Positions 9,363-19,290 are shown, numbered from the stretch's first letter. The stretch is DNA of 64,000 nt from Sporosarcina ureae (GCF_002101375.1 NZ_CP015207.1:2496001-2560000), one strand, 5' to 3'. A program made the numbers and translations. The notes: a model not told the origin generated them from the sequence alone.

Positions 9363-9512
9363 TTCTTATTGTTGTAAAAAAACGCAAAAAGTATTCAGAA
9401 TAAATAGTTTCCCGTATAAGCTAAGGTCGGTTCGTTCTCCAATTCTAGCCAGATTTTCAGTTTATTTTATAACTTCATATTGAGATCTAGTGCTAGTGTT
9501 GATTAATACAAG

Positions 9513-9527
9513 GTTTGTTATACAAAC
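9513..9527. promoter_or_regulatory. palindrome GTTTGT-TAT-ACAAAC before dctP
   Basis: A perfect 6-bp inverted repeat with a 3-bp centre sits 19 bp before the dctP start, within the 183-bp gap after the synthetase gene. Its position fits a repressor operator. Nothing else in that gap stands out. Confidence 0.3.
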
Positions 9528-9545
9528 AATGATATAGGAGGGAAA

Positions 9546-10586
9546 ATGATGAAAAGAATATTAATTAACATATTAATTGCTGTATCAGTCATATCAATTG
9601 TATCTGCTTGTGGGAATACCGATGAGGAAAAAAGTTCTGATAATCAAGATGTTATTAAACTAAGATTCGCTGACTATATGCCAAAGAATCATTTTTCATC
9701 TGTCAATGCGCAACAAGTGTGGATAGATAGAGTAGAAGAACTAACGGAAGGCAAAGTGGAAATTGAGTATTATCCCGGTGAACAATTAGGGAAAGCGAGT
9801 GACTCACTGGATTTGGTAAATACAGGAGCAGCGGATATTGTTAATGTTCCGCAAGCTTATGTTTCGGGGAAAATGCCACTGTCTAGTGTAGCTTCGCTAC
9901 CTGGTTTAGTAGATAATATTAGGCAAGGAAGCTTAGCATCTTTTGAACTGATAAATAGTGACCCAGTATTAAATCATGACTTTCTGAAAAATAATGTTGT
10001 GCCTATTTTTGGATATACGACGAGCACTTATGAGTTCTGGAGTGTGAAAAAGCCAATCAGTCAAATTGAAGATTTAAAAGGTATGAAAGTTAGATCTCAA
10101 GGCGGTTCAGCAAATCTTCAAATAGAAGCATTAGGGGCAACGCCAGTTACAATTTCAACAGCTGAGCAATATGAAGCATTGGAAAGAGGGACAATTGATT
10201 CGACTTTATCGGCTACAGCAAGTATCACCTCCTATAAGCTTGATGAAGTCCTAAACTATGCGACATTAGGTGCAGGCGGAGGAACAACTTTAGTTTTTTA
10301 TTTAATGGATAAAGAGAAGTGGGACTCGATTCCTGAAGACTTGCAGAAGAAAATGCAACAAGCAACAGATGAAGTTTTGGAGGAATTTATAACTGTTTCG
10401 ATAGAAAATGATGAAGAAATAATAACAGGGTTATCAGAAGAAGGGATTGTAGAGTTCATAGAAATCGACAAAGAAGAATTTGCACATGTTAACGAAGAAG
10501 TTCAGGAAAAATGGATTCAAGAAAATGAATCTATATCTTCACAAGAAACGTTAGATCTGTTTAAAGAGTTTTTAAATAAATATTAA
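9546..10586 (+). CDS. dctP: TRAP transporter substrate-binding lipoprotein (DctP family)
   Basis: This 346-residue lipoprotein precursor has signal helix ILINILIAVSVISIV and lipobox VSAC (Cys22). The mature part has the DctP pattern, including GEQLGKASDSLDLVNTGAAD near residue 80 and GMKVRSQGGSANLQIEALGA near residue 180, where the substrate-carboxylate-binding Arg lies. It would capture an organic acid outside the membrane for the DctQM permease. The ribosome site AGGAGG is strong. In an intact TRAP operon dctQ would follow closely; here about 1.1 kb with an IS30 relic intervenes. Confidence 0.92.
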   Translation: MMKRILINILIAVSVISIVSACGNTDEEKSSDNQDVIKLRFADYMPKNHFSSVNAQQVWIDRVEELTEGKVEIEYYPGEQLGKASDSLDLVNTGAADIVNVPQAYVSGKMPLSSVASLPGLVDNIRQGSLASFELINSDPVLNHDFLKNNVVPIFGYTTSTYEFWSVKKPISQIEDLKGMKVRSQGGSANLQIEALGATPVTISTAEQYEALERGTIDSTLSATASITSYKLDEVLNYATLGAGGGTTLVFYLMDKEKWDSIPEDLQKKMQQATDEVLEEFITVSIENDEEIITGLSEEGIVEFIEIDKEEFAHVNEEVQEKWIQENESISSQETLDLFKEFLNKY

Positions 10587-10610
10587 GGAAATCCCAGAAA
10601 AAAGTGAGGG

Positions 10611-11426
10611 CCAATTGTAGAATCAAGTTAGCCTTCTAAATTCAAAAAAGTGCCATTATAAAATTTCGTGTATCATTGAAGTTGCGAAACAAACAATGAG
10701 AGGAAGTCTTATAATGGCACACACTGAGAATACCATAAAAATAAACACTTAGCTTTTTTGAGTGAAGTCAAATTGCTGCCCTGCATAATACTGAACTTTC
10801 TAACCGAGACATTGGAAGACGCTTAGGACGTGCCCACCAAACGAATGCTACTGAGTTGAAGCGTGGTGCGACAACACAACTGAAGAGGGCCGCACATCCT
10901 ATACAGCCTACTTCGCTGAAACTGGACAGACTGTTACGAACGAAAACGGCTCAACTGTGATGCTAAAAGTAAGCTACTGAATACCGGAGAGTTTATTGAT
11001 TTTGCCTGTGAACAGATCACAGATCACGATTGGTCTCCCGATGCCTTAGTAGGGTTTGCCGATAATCAATCCGACTGGATAGACAAGCCGATGGTGTCCA
11101 CCAAATTTGTCGTCCATACTTCCCTTGTGAAAGAGGATCAAACGAGCGTCACAATGGCCTTATTAGACGGTAAATTCCTAAGGGGGGTTCAGATTATTCT
11201 GCTGAATCCATCCAACGTATTTATCAGACGCTAAATAACTTACCCCAGGAAGATTCTGGACTACCAACAGCCAGCCGTTCTTTCTAATGAAGAGTTAGCC
11301 GAACTGGCGTAGCAACTCTGAAATAAGACCCATATCAAAACCTTTTTAAAAGGGTTCTGGAAAACATTACCATCCATAAATACAATAAAATTTATCTAAG
11401 TGGCTAACTTAATATTGCAATATAGG
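10611..11426 (+). mobile_element. degenerate IS30-family element
   Basis: Imperfect ends face each other: TTGTAGAATCAAGTTAGCC at 10615-10633, and GGCTAACTTAATATTGCAA at 11402-11420. Between them the plus strand from ATG 10714 encodes IS30 pieces in shifting frames: NRDIGRRLGRAHQTNATELK, FIDFACEQITDHDWSPDALV and LNNLPRKI near the C-terminus. The central catalytic part is partly lost and many frameshifts are present, so no active transposase is made. The relic sits between dctP and dctQM. Confidence 0.72.
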
Positions 11427-11722
11427 TGAAAAATAAATTACTCACTTTTTATATTTTAGTCGATTTTATAGTTGCCTTTAAATCTATATCATCCAATTAA
11501 TATTGATTTTTTCTCCAAACGAACGCTTTCCACTATAACCAACAGGGATAATAACAAAATAAAAGGTACACCTTTGAATGATTTTACATACGTCTTCAAG
11601 ATGAAGTGTATGAATTATGAAACCAACTAATTTAGTAGAAAAATTATTGTGTCAATGATCAAAAACATTGAGGATGAAAAGAAGTAATAAATTTTTATCG
11701 TTTTCGAAAAGGAGTTGCATGT

Positions 11723-12235
11723 ATGATGAAAAATAAAATTAGTTTTTTTGAGAAAACTGTAACACTTTTAGAAAGATTTTCAATGTTCTTTGCGGCTTTC
11801 ATATTATTAACGATGATGACTGTCATTATTGCCGATACGATATTAAGACACTTCTTCAATCATCCGATTTTAGGTGTACTAGAAGTAGTTGAAGGGTTTT
11901 TTATGGTCGCTATTGTGTTTTTTGGGATTAGCGATTCATTTAGAGCGGGGGAACATATAAGGGTTGATTTATTAAGTAAAAACTTTAGAGGCAGGTTTAA
12001 AAATATAAATGAAATTATTCTTCAGTTAGTAGTCGCATTTTTCTTTATCGTTATCGGATTAAAAGCATATAAGCAAATGACAACCGCACTAAGTTTAAAT
12101 CAAATGACTATAGGAGCCTTAAGTATACCAATTGCACCAGCATATTTAATTGTTGTGATTGGCTCATTTTTATTTGTCATTCGGTTAATGCTTACTATAT
12201 TTAGTTTAACTTTTGGAAGAGTAAAGGAGGGGTGA
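11723..12235 (+). CDS. dctQ: TRAP transporter small permease (DctQ family)
   Basis: This 170-residue protein has four hydrophobic helices (about 20-42, 55-75, 95-113, 132-158) and the DctQ-typical stretch FRAGEHIRVDLL near residue 75. It partners with DctM in a sodium-driven TRAP carrier for carboxylates. AAAGGAG precedes the start (ATG 11723 or 11726). dctM follows after one base. The about 300 bp between the IS30 relic and this gene holds no recognisable gene; a promoter may lie there because the upstream insertion separates dctQM from dctP. Confidence 0.9.
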   Translation: MMKNKISFFEKTVTLLERFSMFFAAFILLTMMTVIIADTILRHFFNHPILGVLEVVEGFFMVAIVFFGISDSFRAGEHIRVDLLSKNFRGRFKNINEIILQLVVAFFFIVIGLKAYKQMTTALSLNQMTIGALSIPIAPAYLIVVIGSFLFVIRLMLTIFSLTFGRVKEG

Positions 12236-12236
12236 T

Positions 12237-13523
12237 ATGGAGATTGTTGGTCTTTTTCTTTTAATTCTTTTCATGTTGCTAGGCATGCCAGTCGCATTTG
12301 CACTTTTAACAGCTGGTGCGATTGGTTTGTTTCTTATAGACATTGACTCAGGATTTAGTGTATTAACAACTACCCCATACAGAGCCGTTGCTAACTTTAC
12401 ATTGAGTACAATTCCGCTATTCATTTTAATGGCTGAATTTTTATCAAGATCAGGATTTGCAAAAGATTTATATGACTCTTCCAACAAATGGGTAGGACAT
12501 TTTCCGGGCGGACTCGGAATCAGTTCGATTTTAACTTGTGCATTGATGGGGACAATGTCAGGATCTACTACGGCAACTGCGGCTGCAATGTCTCGAATCG
12601 CAATACCTGAAATGGACAGACATGGATACAACCGTATTATGTCGACAGGTATCATAGCGTTTGGTGGTACGATTGCGGGATTAATTCCACCAAGTATTGG
12701 ACTGATTATCTATGGTATTCAAACGGAAACTTCTATTGGAAAGTTGTTAATTGCCGGGATTATTCCAGGGGTTTTGCTAACACTATTGCTTTCTCTAGGT
12801 ATATATCTTAGAGCGAAAACAAATCCAGCGTGGGCCCCGGTAGGTTTCTCATTTAGCTGGAAGGAAAAAATATATTCGTTAAAATATTTATGGGCAGTTA
12901 TTATAATACTGCTCGTTGTGATTGGCTCAATCTATAGTGGATTTGCGACGGCTACAGAATCTGCCGCACTCGGTGCAGGTGCCTCCGCACTTTTAGGTTT
13001 TTTAACAAAAAGGCTAAGCTTGAAGGATTTTTATGAAAGTTTAATTAGCACAATAAGAACGACTACAATGATATTCTCGATTATAATAGGAGCTATGGTT
13101 TTTGGTTATTATTTAACAATTACAGGCATGGCTCTAAGTTTTATCACCTTCTTAACAACAATGGATGTTCCGAATATTGGAATATTAATACTCGTTTTAT
13201 TTGTCTATTTAATATTGGGATTCTTTATGGATGCAATTGCAATTCTATTATTGACATTACCGCTAACTTTTCCAGTAATAATAGAATTAGGCTATGATCC
13301 AATCTGGTTTGGGATTTTAGTCATTATGATGGTTGAAATTGGCCTAGTTACACCACCTTTGGGAGTGAATGCTTTTGTTGTAAGCTCCATCTCGAAAGAA
13401 CCAATTAATAATGTATTTAGAGGTTCTGTTTATATGGTATTAATAGCGCTAATTACTTTAACAATAATCGTTATATTCCCTAATTTAGTGACTTGGCTTC
13501 CATCTACGATAAAAGGTATATAA
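12237..13523 (+). CDS. dctM: TRAP transporter large permease (DctM family)
   Basis: This 428-residue membrane protein has about twelve hydrophobic helices and the family motifs GGTIAGLIPPSIGLIIYG near residue 140 and VEIGLVTPPLGVNAFVV near residue 375. It forms the main translocation path of the TRAP carrier. It begins one base after dctQ with AGGAGGGGTGAT overlapping the dctQ end. It is the last gene of the transport unit. The gene appears intact, so transport can still work if dctP and dctQM are both expressed. Confidence 0.92.
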   Translation: MEIVGLFLLILFMLLGMPVAFALLTAGAIGLFLIDIDSGFSVLTTTPYRAVANFTLSTIPLFILMAEFLSRSGFAKDLYDSSNKWVGHFPGGLGISSILTCALMGTMSGSTTATAAAMSRIAIPEMDRHGYNRIMSTGIIAFGGTIAGLIPPSIGLIIYGIQTETSIGKLLIAGIIPGVLLTLLLSLGIYLRAKTNPAWAPVGFSFSWKEKIYSLKYLWAVIIILLVVIGSIYSGFATATESAALGAGASALLGFLTKRLSLKDFYESLISTIRTTTMIFSIIIGAMVFGYYLTITGMALSFITFLTTMDVPNIGILILVLFVYLILGFFMDAIAILLLTLPLTFPVIIELGYDPIWFGILVIMMVEIGLVTPPLGVNAFVVSSISKEPINNVFRGSVYMVLIALITLTIIVIFPNLVTWLPSTIKGI

Positions 13524-13865
13524 AATCGGTGATTTGAGGGATTTGGAAGTCCTACTATAATAATCTTTTATTGTAGAAGAAGTATCGGTATTGGGTATAT
13601 GGCGAATTTCCATTAATATCAGTCATACTAACATGTTTCAAAAAATGAGAAGTAGCGAATATAACAGCTTGTGTGAATAGGAAAGCAAGCCTAAGCCGGA
13701 TAAGCGAAATAACGAGAAAGCAACTCATTCTAAGAATCGTAAACTATAGAACGGCTGGACGTCTAACCTCACCTGATTCGCTCTGAAAAATTATCGATAG
13801 GAATAGCAGTGGAGAGTAAAATATTCTAATAGTGTTACAGGGCACTTGCACCCCCTAATCTGCTA

Positions 13866-13900
13866 TAAAACTCATTATTTTATATATAATGGGTTTTATT
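13866..13900 (+). terminator. weak hairpin with T-rich tail downstream of dctM
   Basis: AAAACTCATTATTTT pairs imperfectly with ATAATGGGTTTT and is followed by ATTGTC. It lies about 340 bp after dctM in DNA with no recognisable gene (13524-13984), where I see nothing else I can name. Confidence 0.4.
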
Positions 13901-13984
13901 GTCATTGAGTCCTGTTTATATGATGGGGAGCCTGCAAAATTAATACTTTTGTCTTTCTATATTATATTGAAATGTCATAACGAA

Positions 13985-14185
13985 ATCGAATCTTCGATTA
14001 CACAGGTAACCCAACTAGTCTCCTGATGTGCGACATGATTAACTGATGACTGCTTACGTAGCCAATACTTTATATTATGGACGGCGACCTTTGCCTTTTC
14101 ATACCATTTAGAAAGTGCTAGTTCGCTGTTTTGATATTCATCGACTTTAGCAGACTAGTATGCTTCTTTCTCTATCCTTTTCAAA
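13985..14185 (-). pseudogene. remnant of IS66 accessory protein TnpA
   Basis: The minus strand reads KRIEKEAY, a stop, then DEYQNSELALSKWYEKAKVA and VHNIKYWLRKQ in one open frame. This is the N-terminal helix-turn-helix pattern of IS66-family TnpA proteins (usual form: SVSKWCEKNGVAVHNLKYWLRK). No TnpB or TnpC follows. The identification rests on about 55 residues. Confidence 0.5.
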
Positions 14186-14344
14186 TAGATACCTCCCAAA
14201 ACGTGTTCTATAGGAGGAGTATCTGACGAATGTACTTCTATTAATATGTGTTTACTTTTTGACGCTTACCGCCTTATGACTAGATCGAACGAAGGAATGT
14301 AGGCGCATCAACCCAATATATCCTGCAGTCTCTATTTTTTTTCC

Positions 14345-14925
14345 GGGAACTTGAATGATGGAAAAGCCGCTATTACGTGGATAAAGAGAATTGAAGAACG
14401 GCTTCGGCTTTCTCATCTGACCTATCATACACTAGATGCCGGCTACGATTTCGAAGCGATTTTCGAGAAGGTGCATCGCATGGGACACCGGTCCAACATC
14501 AATTACAATAGGCGCAATGAACCCGACCCTGTTGGCTCTGATTAGCATTTCGCACCGACTTGTTTCCATTAGCAAACGTACCGATACGACAGCTACGACA
14601 CCAAATATGAAACGCTGAAATAAACGCGACCTCAAGAGTGTGAGATGTGCCCACTCTCAATAGAAGGGATCTTTCAGAAAATGTAAAAGGTCAAAAACAA
14701 CACAGATCTGCGGAGATATTCGGCATTAGCCCGCGGTTCTCAGGCATGGAAAGAGCTCTTCAAACGCCAGACCGCCGAAGAACGCGTCAACGTTTATTTG
14801 AAAAAAATCCAATTAAACAATGTACAATACCGCATAGGAAAACGCGCAAATGTTCATTTCGACTTATTAGTTCTAATGTACAACGCATCTAACGCGCGGA
14901 TGATAAAATGAACGCAAGGTTACAA
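14345..14925 (+). pseudogene. remnant of an IS1182/IS4-like DDE transposase
   Basis: In the plus frame from TTG 14351 one reads LTYHTLDAGYDFEAIFEKVH and RRNEPDPVGSD. Later pieces include YDSYDTKYETLK, ARGSQAWKELFKRQTAEERV and KRANVHFDLLVLMYNAS, the C-terminal core of Bacillaceae DDE transposases of this group. Several stops and one frameshift interrupt it and the N-terminal third is missing. From 14926 to 15174 I see only the leader of the next gene. Confidence 0.65.
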
Positions 14926-15174
14926 TTGCTTCAAGCTGTATGATTTCTGTTTTTTGAAATACAACTCGTAAATTCTGTCCTTTTCTGTATTTTTAAAAAG
15001 AGCAATTATGAAATTGATTCATTTGTATGGTATTCTTGATGTGCTTATGAAAACTGCGTATATTTTTCGTGAAAACACTTTTTATTTGTTTGAAATGATT
15101 AGTCAGCTCCTACAAAAGATTCGATTTATAAAAATAATAATAATAAATATTAAGTTTTTCGGAGGGAGGATGTT

Positions 15175-17076
15175 ATGTCTAACATGGAGAATAATCAATC
15201 TATCTTAAGTGAAACTATTTTAATGCTTTCATCTCTAGCGAAAAAACCTTACTATAAAGAAAATTGGAATAATTTCTATTCGGATGTAAAACCAATTTTA
15301 GGAGAAGATCTTTTTTCGGATGTATACACAAGTTTTCAGGATATTGAAAACCTAAAACAAAGAGAACACAATTTAAGCTTTACATCAAGTACTTTAGAAC
15401 TGATCCAGCAAATAAACCTTGAAATTTCTTCGTTAAAAAAGCTCGAGGAAGTATTAAATATAAGTGCAAAAAGATTAAAAGATGTCTCAAAAGCTCATAT
15501 TATTTTTTTATTCTTAGTTGATGAAAAAAAGCCTCATAATTATATTATTAAAGCTGTGGCAGGCGCGTCTGCCCAAAATTATATAGGTTATAGATTAGAC
15601 ATTCGTAACTCTGTATTTGAAAAAACAATAGATGATAAAGAAATTTATATTATTGATAAATTCAATGAATCCCCAATAGAATTAGACGTATTCTCAAAGT
15701 ATATAGCTGAAAATGAAGGAATACAATCTAGCATATACTCCCCAATTCTATTAAATGATCGATGCACTGGAGTGTTAGTTTTATCACGTAAAGTCCCTTA
15801 TCGTTCAACTAAAGCGCATATTAAAATGTTATCTCAGTATTGCCAACATTTGGCAATTGTTATGGAAAACTCAAGGTTATATACAAAAGAATTACAAATT
15901 TCAAATTTGAATCAACAGGTCTTATATGCCACTTTGGATGAAGGCTATGCTAACACGGTGCAACGATTAGAAAAGATTATTAATTCTCCAATATTATTAG
16001 TTGATGAAAATGGGAATACGATCTATAAGACAGACAGCACTAACCCTTATCCTACATATCAATATATCCTGAAATTCCAAATGGAAATCACTCAACTAAT
16101 TTTATCCATGTCGTTTGATAGATTACAAAGAAAATCTCAGAGATTACGAAATGGTAAGGTTTTAACAATCTTTCCAATAGTATTAAAGAATAAAAATGTC
16201 GGCTTTTTAATTATCCCTAGAGTTTTTGATGATCGGGATGATTTAGACATATTAGCAATTGAACAATTTAAAAATGTTATTGCGCTTAAAATAAACCAGG
16301 AAAAGTCTATCACAGAAATGGAACTTAGTTTAAAGAGAGACTATCTTTATGAACTGTTATTGGGACTGGAGTCTGAGGAGAATTTATGTAGAAAAGGGAG
16401 GTTCTTGGCGTTTAATTTTGAAGAGCCTCATAAAATTCTTGTACTTAGACTGAACAAACAATCACACGAGATGACAGATTTAGTTATAGAAAAAATAAGA
16501 AATAGGATGGACATTGCTTCCGTAGAATTTAATATGATTCACAATAATAAGTTGGTCGTAATATCACGCGAAGAAGATGCAGAAAAATTGTCGGGAAAAT
16601 TATTGGAATTGCATGATTCCTTATATCCTGATTATCCAGTAACGATTGGGATTAGTAACATTGTAATTACACCTAATGATTACGTGAACGGTTACTGGGA
16701 AGCTAAAAAAGCTTGTGAATTTGGTTTACATTTTGATACTACCCAAAAGGAAATACATTTCGATGATTTAGGCATCGTTGGCATGCTACTTCAAGCAGAC
16801 CACGTAGAAAGAATTAGTAGATTTAAGGAGAAATATTTAAATAAATTGATTCAGTATGATTTAGAAAGCAATACCGATTTGATAAATACGTTGAAAGTAT
16901 ATTTAGAAAATGAATCGGTTATCCAATCATCTGCTAAAGTTTTATTTGTACACTACAATACATTAAGAAATAGAATTAAGCGGATTGAAGAAATTCTTGA
17001 ATTAGACTTAAATGATGCTCAAACGAAACTGAATTTGAGGATAGCTTTAATTATACATAAGTTAGTCAGTAACTAA
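15175..17076 (+). CDS. GAF-domain regulator with PucR-type C-terminal HTH
   Basis: This 633-residue protein has an N-terminal helical part (1-70), a GAF domain (about 80-215, LEEVLNISAKRLKDVSKAH), a central degenerate CdaR/GGDEF-like region (about 390-520), and a PucR-type helix-turn-helix at the end (residues about 575-630, VHYNTLRNRIKRIEEILELD). Such proteins activate catabolic genes in response to a small molecule, here perhaps an acid or CoA ester sensed by the GAF domain. It lies just past the acyl-CoA/TRAP cluster in the same direction and is the likely local regulator, although IS debris separates it from dctM. The ribosome site GGAGGGAGG is strong. Confidence 0.85.
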   Translation: MSNMENNQSILSETILMLSSLAKKPYYKENWNNFYSDVKPILGEDLFSDVYTSFQDIENLKQREHNLSFTSSTLELIQQINLEISSLKKLEEVLNISAKRLKDVSKAHIIFLFLVDEKKPHNYIIKAVAGASAQNYIGYRLDIRNSVFEKTIDDKEIYIIDKFNESPIELDVFSKYIAENEGIQSSIYSPILLNDRCTGVLVLSRKVPYRSTKAHIKMLSQYCQHLAIVMENSRLYTKELQISNLNQQVLYATLDEGYANTVQRLEKIINSPILLVDENGNTIYKTDSTNPYPTYQYILKFQMEITQLILSMSFDRLQRKSQRLRNGKVLTIFPIVLKNKNVGFLIIPRVFDDRDDLDILAIEQFKNVIALKINQEKSITEMELSLKRDYLYELLLGLESEENLCRKGRFLAFNFEEPHKILVLRLNKQSHEMTDLVIEKIRNRMDIASVEFNMIHNNKLVVISREEDAEKLSGKLLELHDSLYPDYPVTIGISNIVITPNDYVNGYWEAKKACEFGLHFDTTQKEIHFDDLGIVGMLLQADHVERISRFKEKYLNKLIQYDLESNTDLINTLKVYLENESVIQSSAKVLFVHYNTLRNRIKRIEEILELDLNDAQTKLNLRIALIIHKLVSN

Positions 17077-17169
17077 CTAACTGATCGTGACAACCGCTAC
17101 TCAAATAACAAGTTTTATCTTAAGTAGGTAATCGAATCGATTTCACAATTGTAAGCGTCAAAAAGGTTC

Positions 17170-17345
17170 TTTCCATTGCTAGTTGAATTTACTTGATTCA
17201 AGTAATAATAATCTATTCCGTAGAAGTTAAAAACTATTTCTGTCATACATGATCCGTTTGATAGTTTTTAACTTATTTATGCTTTCTTCAGCTAATCCAT
17301 TGTTATATGGAAGTATACACGCATTTTCAACCGCATCTATAATTC
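17170..17345 (-). pseudogene. C-terminal remnant of an ISL3-family transposase
   Basis: The minus strand from about 17336 encodes YNNGLAEESINKLKTIKRIM followed by YDRNSF, a stop, then LLRNRLLL. This is the NG-x-x-EG-x-N-x-xK-x-x-KR-x-x-(Y)G block that ends ISL3 transposases. Nothing else of the element is visible, and the rest of 17077-17471 is only AT-rich leader of the sulfatase. Confidence 0.6.
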
Positions 17346-17471
17346 ATTACATCACAAGCCATACATCGTACATAATCAAATTTCAATCTATACGAAGAAT
17401 TCATTCACCATCATTCCTATTCCTGACATAACCTATAAAAGCATTGCTGAAAATAGGAAGGGGAATGATGT

Positions 17472-19196
17472 ATGACGAGCGAATTCCATTACGGCGAGTA
17501 CCAACCGAACATTCTGTTTTTAATGGTGGACCAGGATCGGTTTCCGCCTGTGTATGAAACGAAGGCGATACAAAAGTGGAGAAGAAAGAATTTAGTAGCG
17601 CAAGAATTATTACGAAAAAATGGACTTTCCTTTTTGAATCATTATGCAGCGAGTACGGCTTGCTCTCCTAGCCGGACGTCATTATATACAGGGCACTATC
17701 CTTCGTTACATGGGGTTACGCAAACGCCGGGTGCGGCAAAAGGTTCTTTCGACGCGGATTTATTCTGGCTGGATCCGAATACTGTTCCCACCATGGGGGA
17801 CTATTTCCGAGCTGCTGGCTACAAAACGTTTTGGAAAGGGAAATGGCATGCGTCGGAACCTGATATTCTCATTCCAGGAACAAAAAATTCATTGCCCAGT
17901 TATGATCAAAATACAGGAGTGCCTAATAAACGGGATGAAAGGATGTATCGAAAAGCAGACCGTCTGCATGAATACGGTTTTTCTGAGTGGATTGGCCCAG
18001 ATCCCCATGGTGCGGATCCGAGAAATTCCGCTTCATCTGCAGGTACCGGAACGAGTGGACGCGATGAAGTGTATGCAGCGGATACCGTGAAACTGATTAA
18101 ACAATTAGATCAAGATAGAACGTGTGATAAGAAGGATACGCCTTGGTTTATTCAATGTTCATTCGTCAATCCACATGACATCGCATTGTATGGCCTGTTT
18201 TCTGCGATTTCTCCCAACTTTAATTTTGAAGTGGATCCCACACTTCCTTACATCCCACCCGCCCCAACTGTTCACGAATCGCTGCAGTCGAAACCGTCTG
18301 TACAGGAAAGTTATCGGGTCACATATCCAAAAGGGCTTCAGCCGATACATGATAATAATTTTTACCGCCAGCTTTATTACAGTCTACAAAAAGAAGTGGA
18401 TCAGGAACTCCTCAATGTCCTAACCGCTCTTCAGCAGTCTAGTTTTTTGGACAATACGATCATCGTGTTTACTTCGGACCATGGTGAGCAACTAGGTGCA
18501 CATGGCGGTCTGTATCAGAAATGGTATACGATGTACGAAGAATCCATTCATGTTCCTCTTATCATCCATAGCCCAAAACTTTTCGATAAAGCAGAGACTA
18601 CAGACATGCTAACGAGTCATGTGGATATTCTACCTACTCTTTTAGGATTAGTCGGAATTGATGCCGCGGCTATACAACGGAAACTATCCCGCGACCACAC
18701 AGAAGCACAGCCTCTCGTCGGAAGGAATCTAACCCCACTCTTTTATGGCCGTGACTATTTCTTCAGAGCAAATGAACCGCTGTATTTCATGACAGAAGAT
18801 AATGTCTTCAAAGGACTTCACCAAACCAATCCGATTACCGGGCGTGCTTACGAACAAGTCGTCCAACCAAGCTCTATTGAAGCGGTCATTGCCTCATTTC
18901 AAACAGGCTGCAACAAGGAGCATGAAATTTGGAAATTTGCCCGATACTTCGACAACCCTCAATTTTGGTCGGAACCCGGAGTTAGTGATACCACACTGGT
19001 TGAGGAAGATGGGTGCTGGGTGGAGGTCGTCAAAACAGAGCCGGTTTGTGATCAATTTGAAATCTACAACCTGGCCGAAGATCCGCTAGAGACGAAGAAC
19101 TTGGCTGATCCTATACATGCTTCGGAGGAATTGGAAGGGGTTCGTTGCAGATTGGAACAGTTGTTGGTGGATCAACGTTGTGAGAAACGGTTGTAG
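17472..19196 (+). CDS. type I sulfatase (formylglycine-dependent)
   Basis: This 574-residue alkaline-phosphatase-fold hydrolase has metal Asp in NILFLMVDQD (residues 13-22), the sulfatase motif CSPSRTSLYTG with Cys64 to be converted to formylglycine, and a second metal site TSDHGEQLGAHGG near residue 335. It would cleave an organic sulfate ester. No signal peptide is present, so it is probably cytosolic, and a formylglycine-generating or anaerobic maturase must be encoded elsewhere. AGGAAGGGGAATG precedes the start. No transporter or maturase lies next to it. The G+C content looks higher than in the genes to the left. Confidence 0.88.
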   Translation: MTSEFHYGEYQPNILFLMVDQDRFPPVYETKAIQKWRRKNLVAQELLRKNGLSFLNHYAASTACSPSRTSLYTGHYPSLHGVTQTPGAAKGSFDADLFWLDPNTVPTMGDYFRAAGYKTFWKGKWHASEPDILIPGTKNSLPSYDQNTGVPNKRDERMYRKADRLHEYGFSEWIGPDPHGADPRNSASSAGTGTSGRDEVYAADTVKLIKQLDQDRTCDKKDTPWFIQCSFVNPHDIALYGLFSAISPNFNFEVDPTLPYIPPAPTVHESLQSKPSVQESYRVTYPKGLQPIHDNNFYRQLYYSLQKEVDQELLNVLTALQQSSFLDNTIIVFTSDHGEQLGAHGGLYQKWYTMYEESIHVPLIIHSPKLFDKAETTDMLTSHVDILPTLLGLVGIDAAAIQRKLSRDHTEAQPLVGRNLTPLFYGRDYFFRANEPLYFMTEDNVFKGLHQTNPITGRAYEQVVQPSSIEAVIASFQTGCNKEHEIWKFARYFDNPQFWSEPGVSDTTLVEEDGCWVEVVKTEPVCDQFEIYNLAEDPLETKNLADPIHASEELEGVRCRLEQLLVDQRCEKRL

Positions 19197-19199
19197 GGG

Positions 19200-19290
19200 G
19201 TACCAGGTCCTCACACAATTCAGACACTATTCTGCGGTGACACGATACAGTACCAGGTCCCCACACAATTTGGAAACAATTTCGATAACC
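19200..19290. repeat. two REP-like repeats, 50-bp period
   Basis: GTACCAGGTCCTCACACAAT starts at 19200 and GTACCAGGTCCCCACACAAT at 19250, the second preceded by CACGATACA. They begin four bases after the sulfatase stop. The same motif recurs at 906, 20259, 26961, 29234 and 29290, and in worn form at 19709, 29382 and 29947. Confidence 0.75.

Noticed and set aside
12206..12655. 149-residue minus-strand frame inside dctM
   Set aside because: Antisense shadow without domain; dctM has clear family motifs.
15175..17076. Sigma-54 activator for the catabolic cluster
   Set aside because: No AAA+ domain with GAFTGA; the C-terminus is PucR-type and no -24/-12 promoter was seen upstream of the operon.
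17644..18423. Frames of 148 and 99 residues inside the sulfatase gene
   Set aside because: Alternate-frame shadows with basic, low-complexity translation and no ribosome site.
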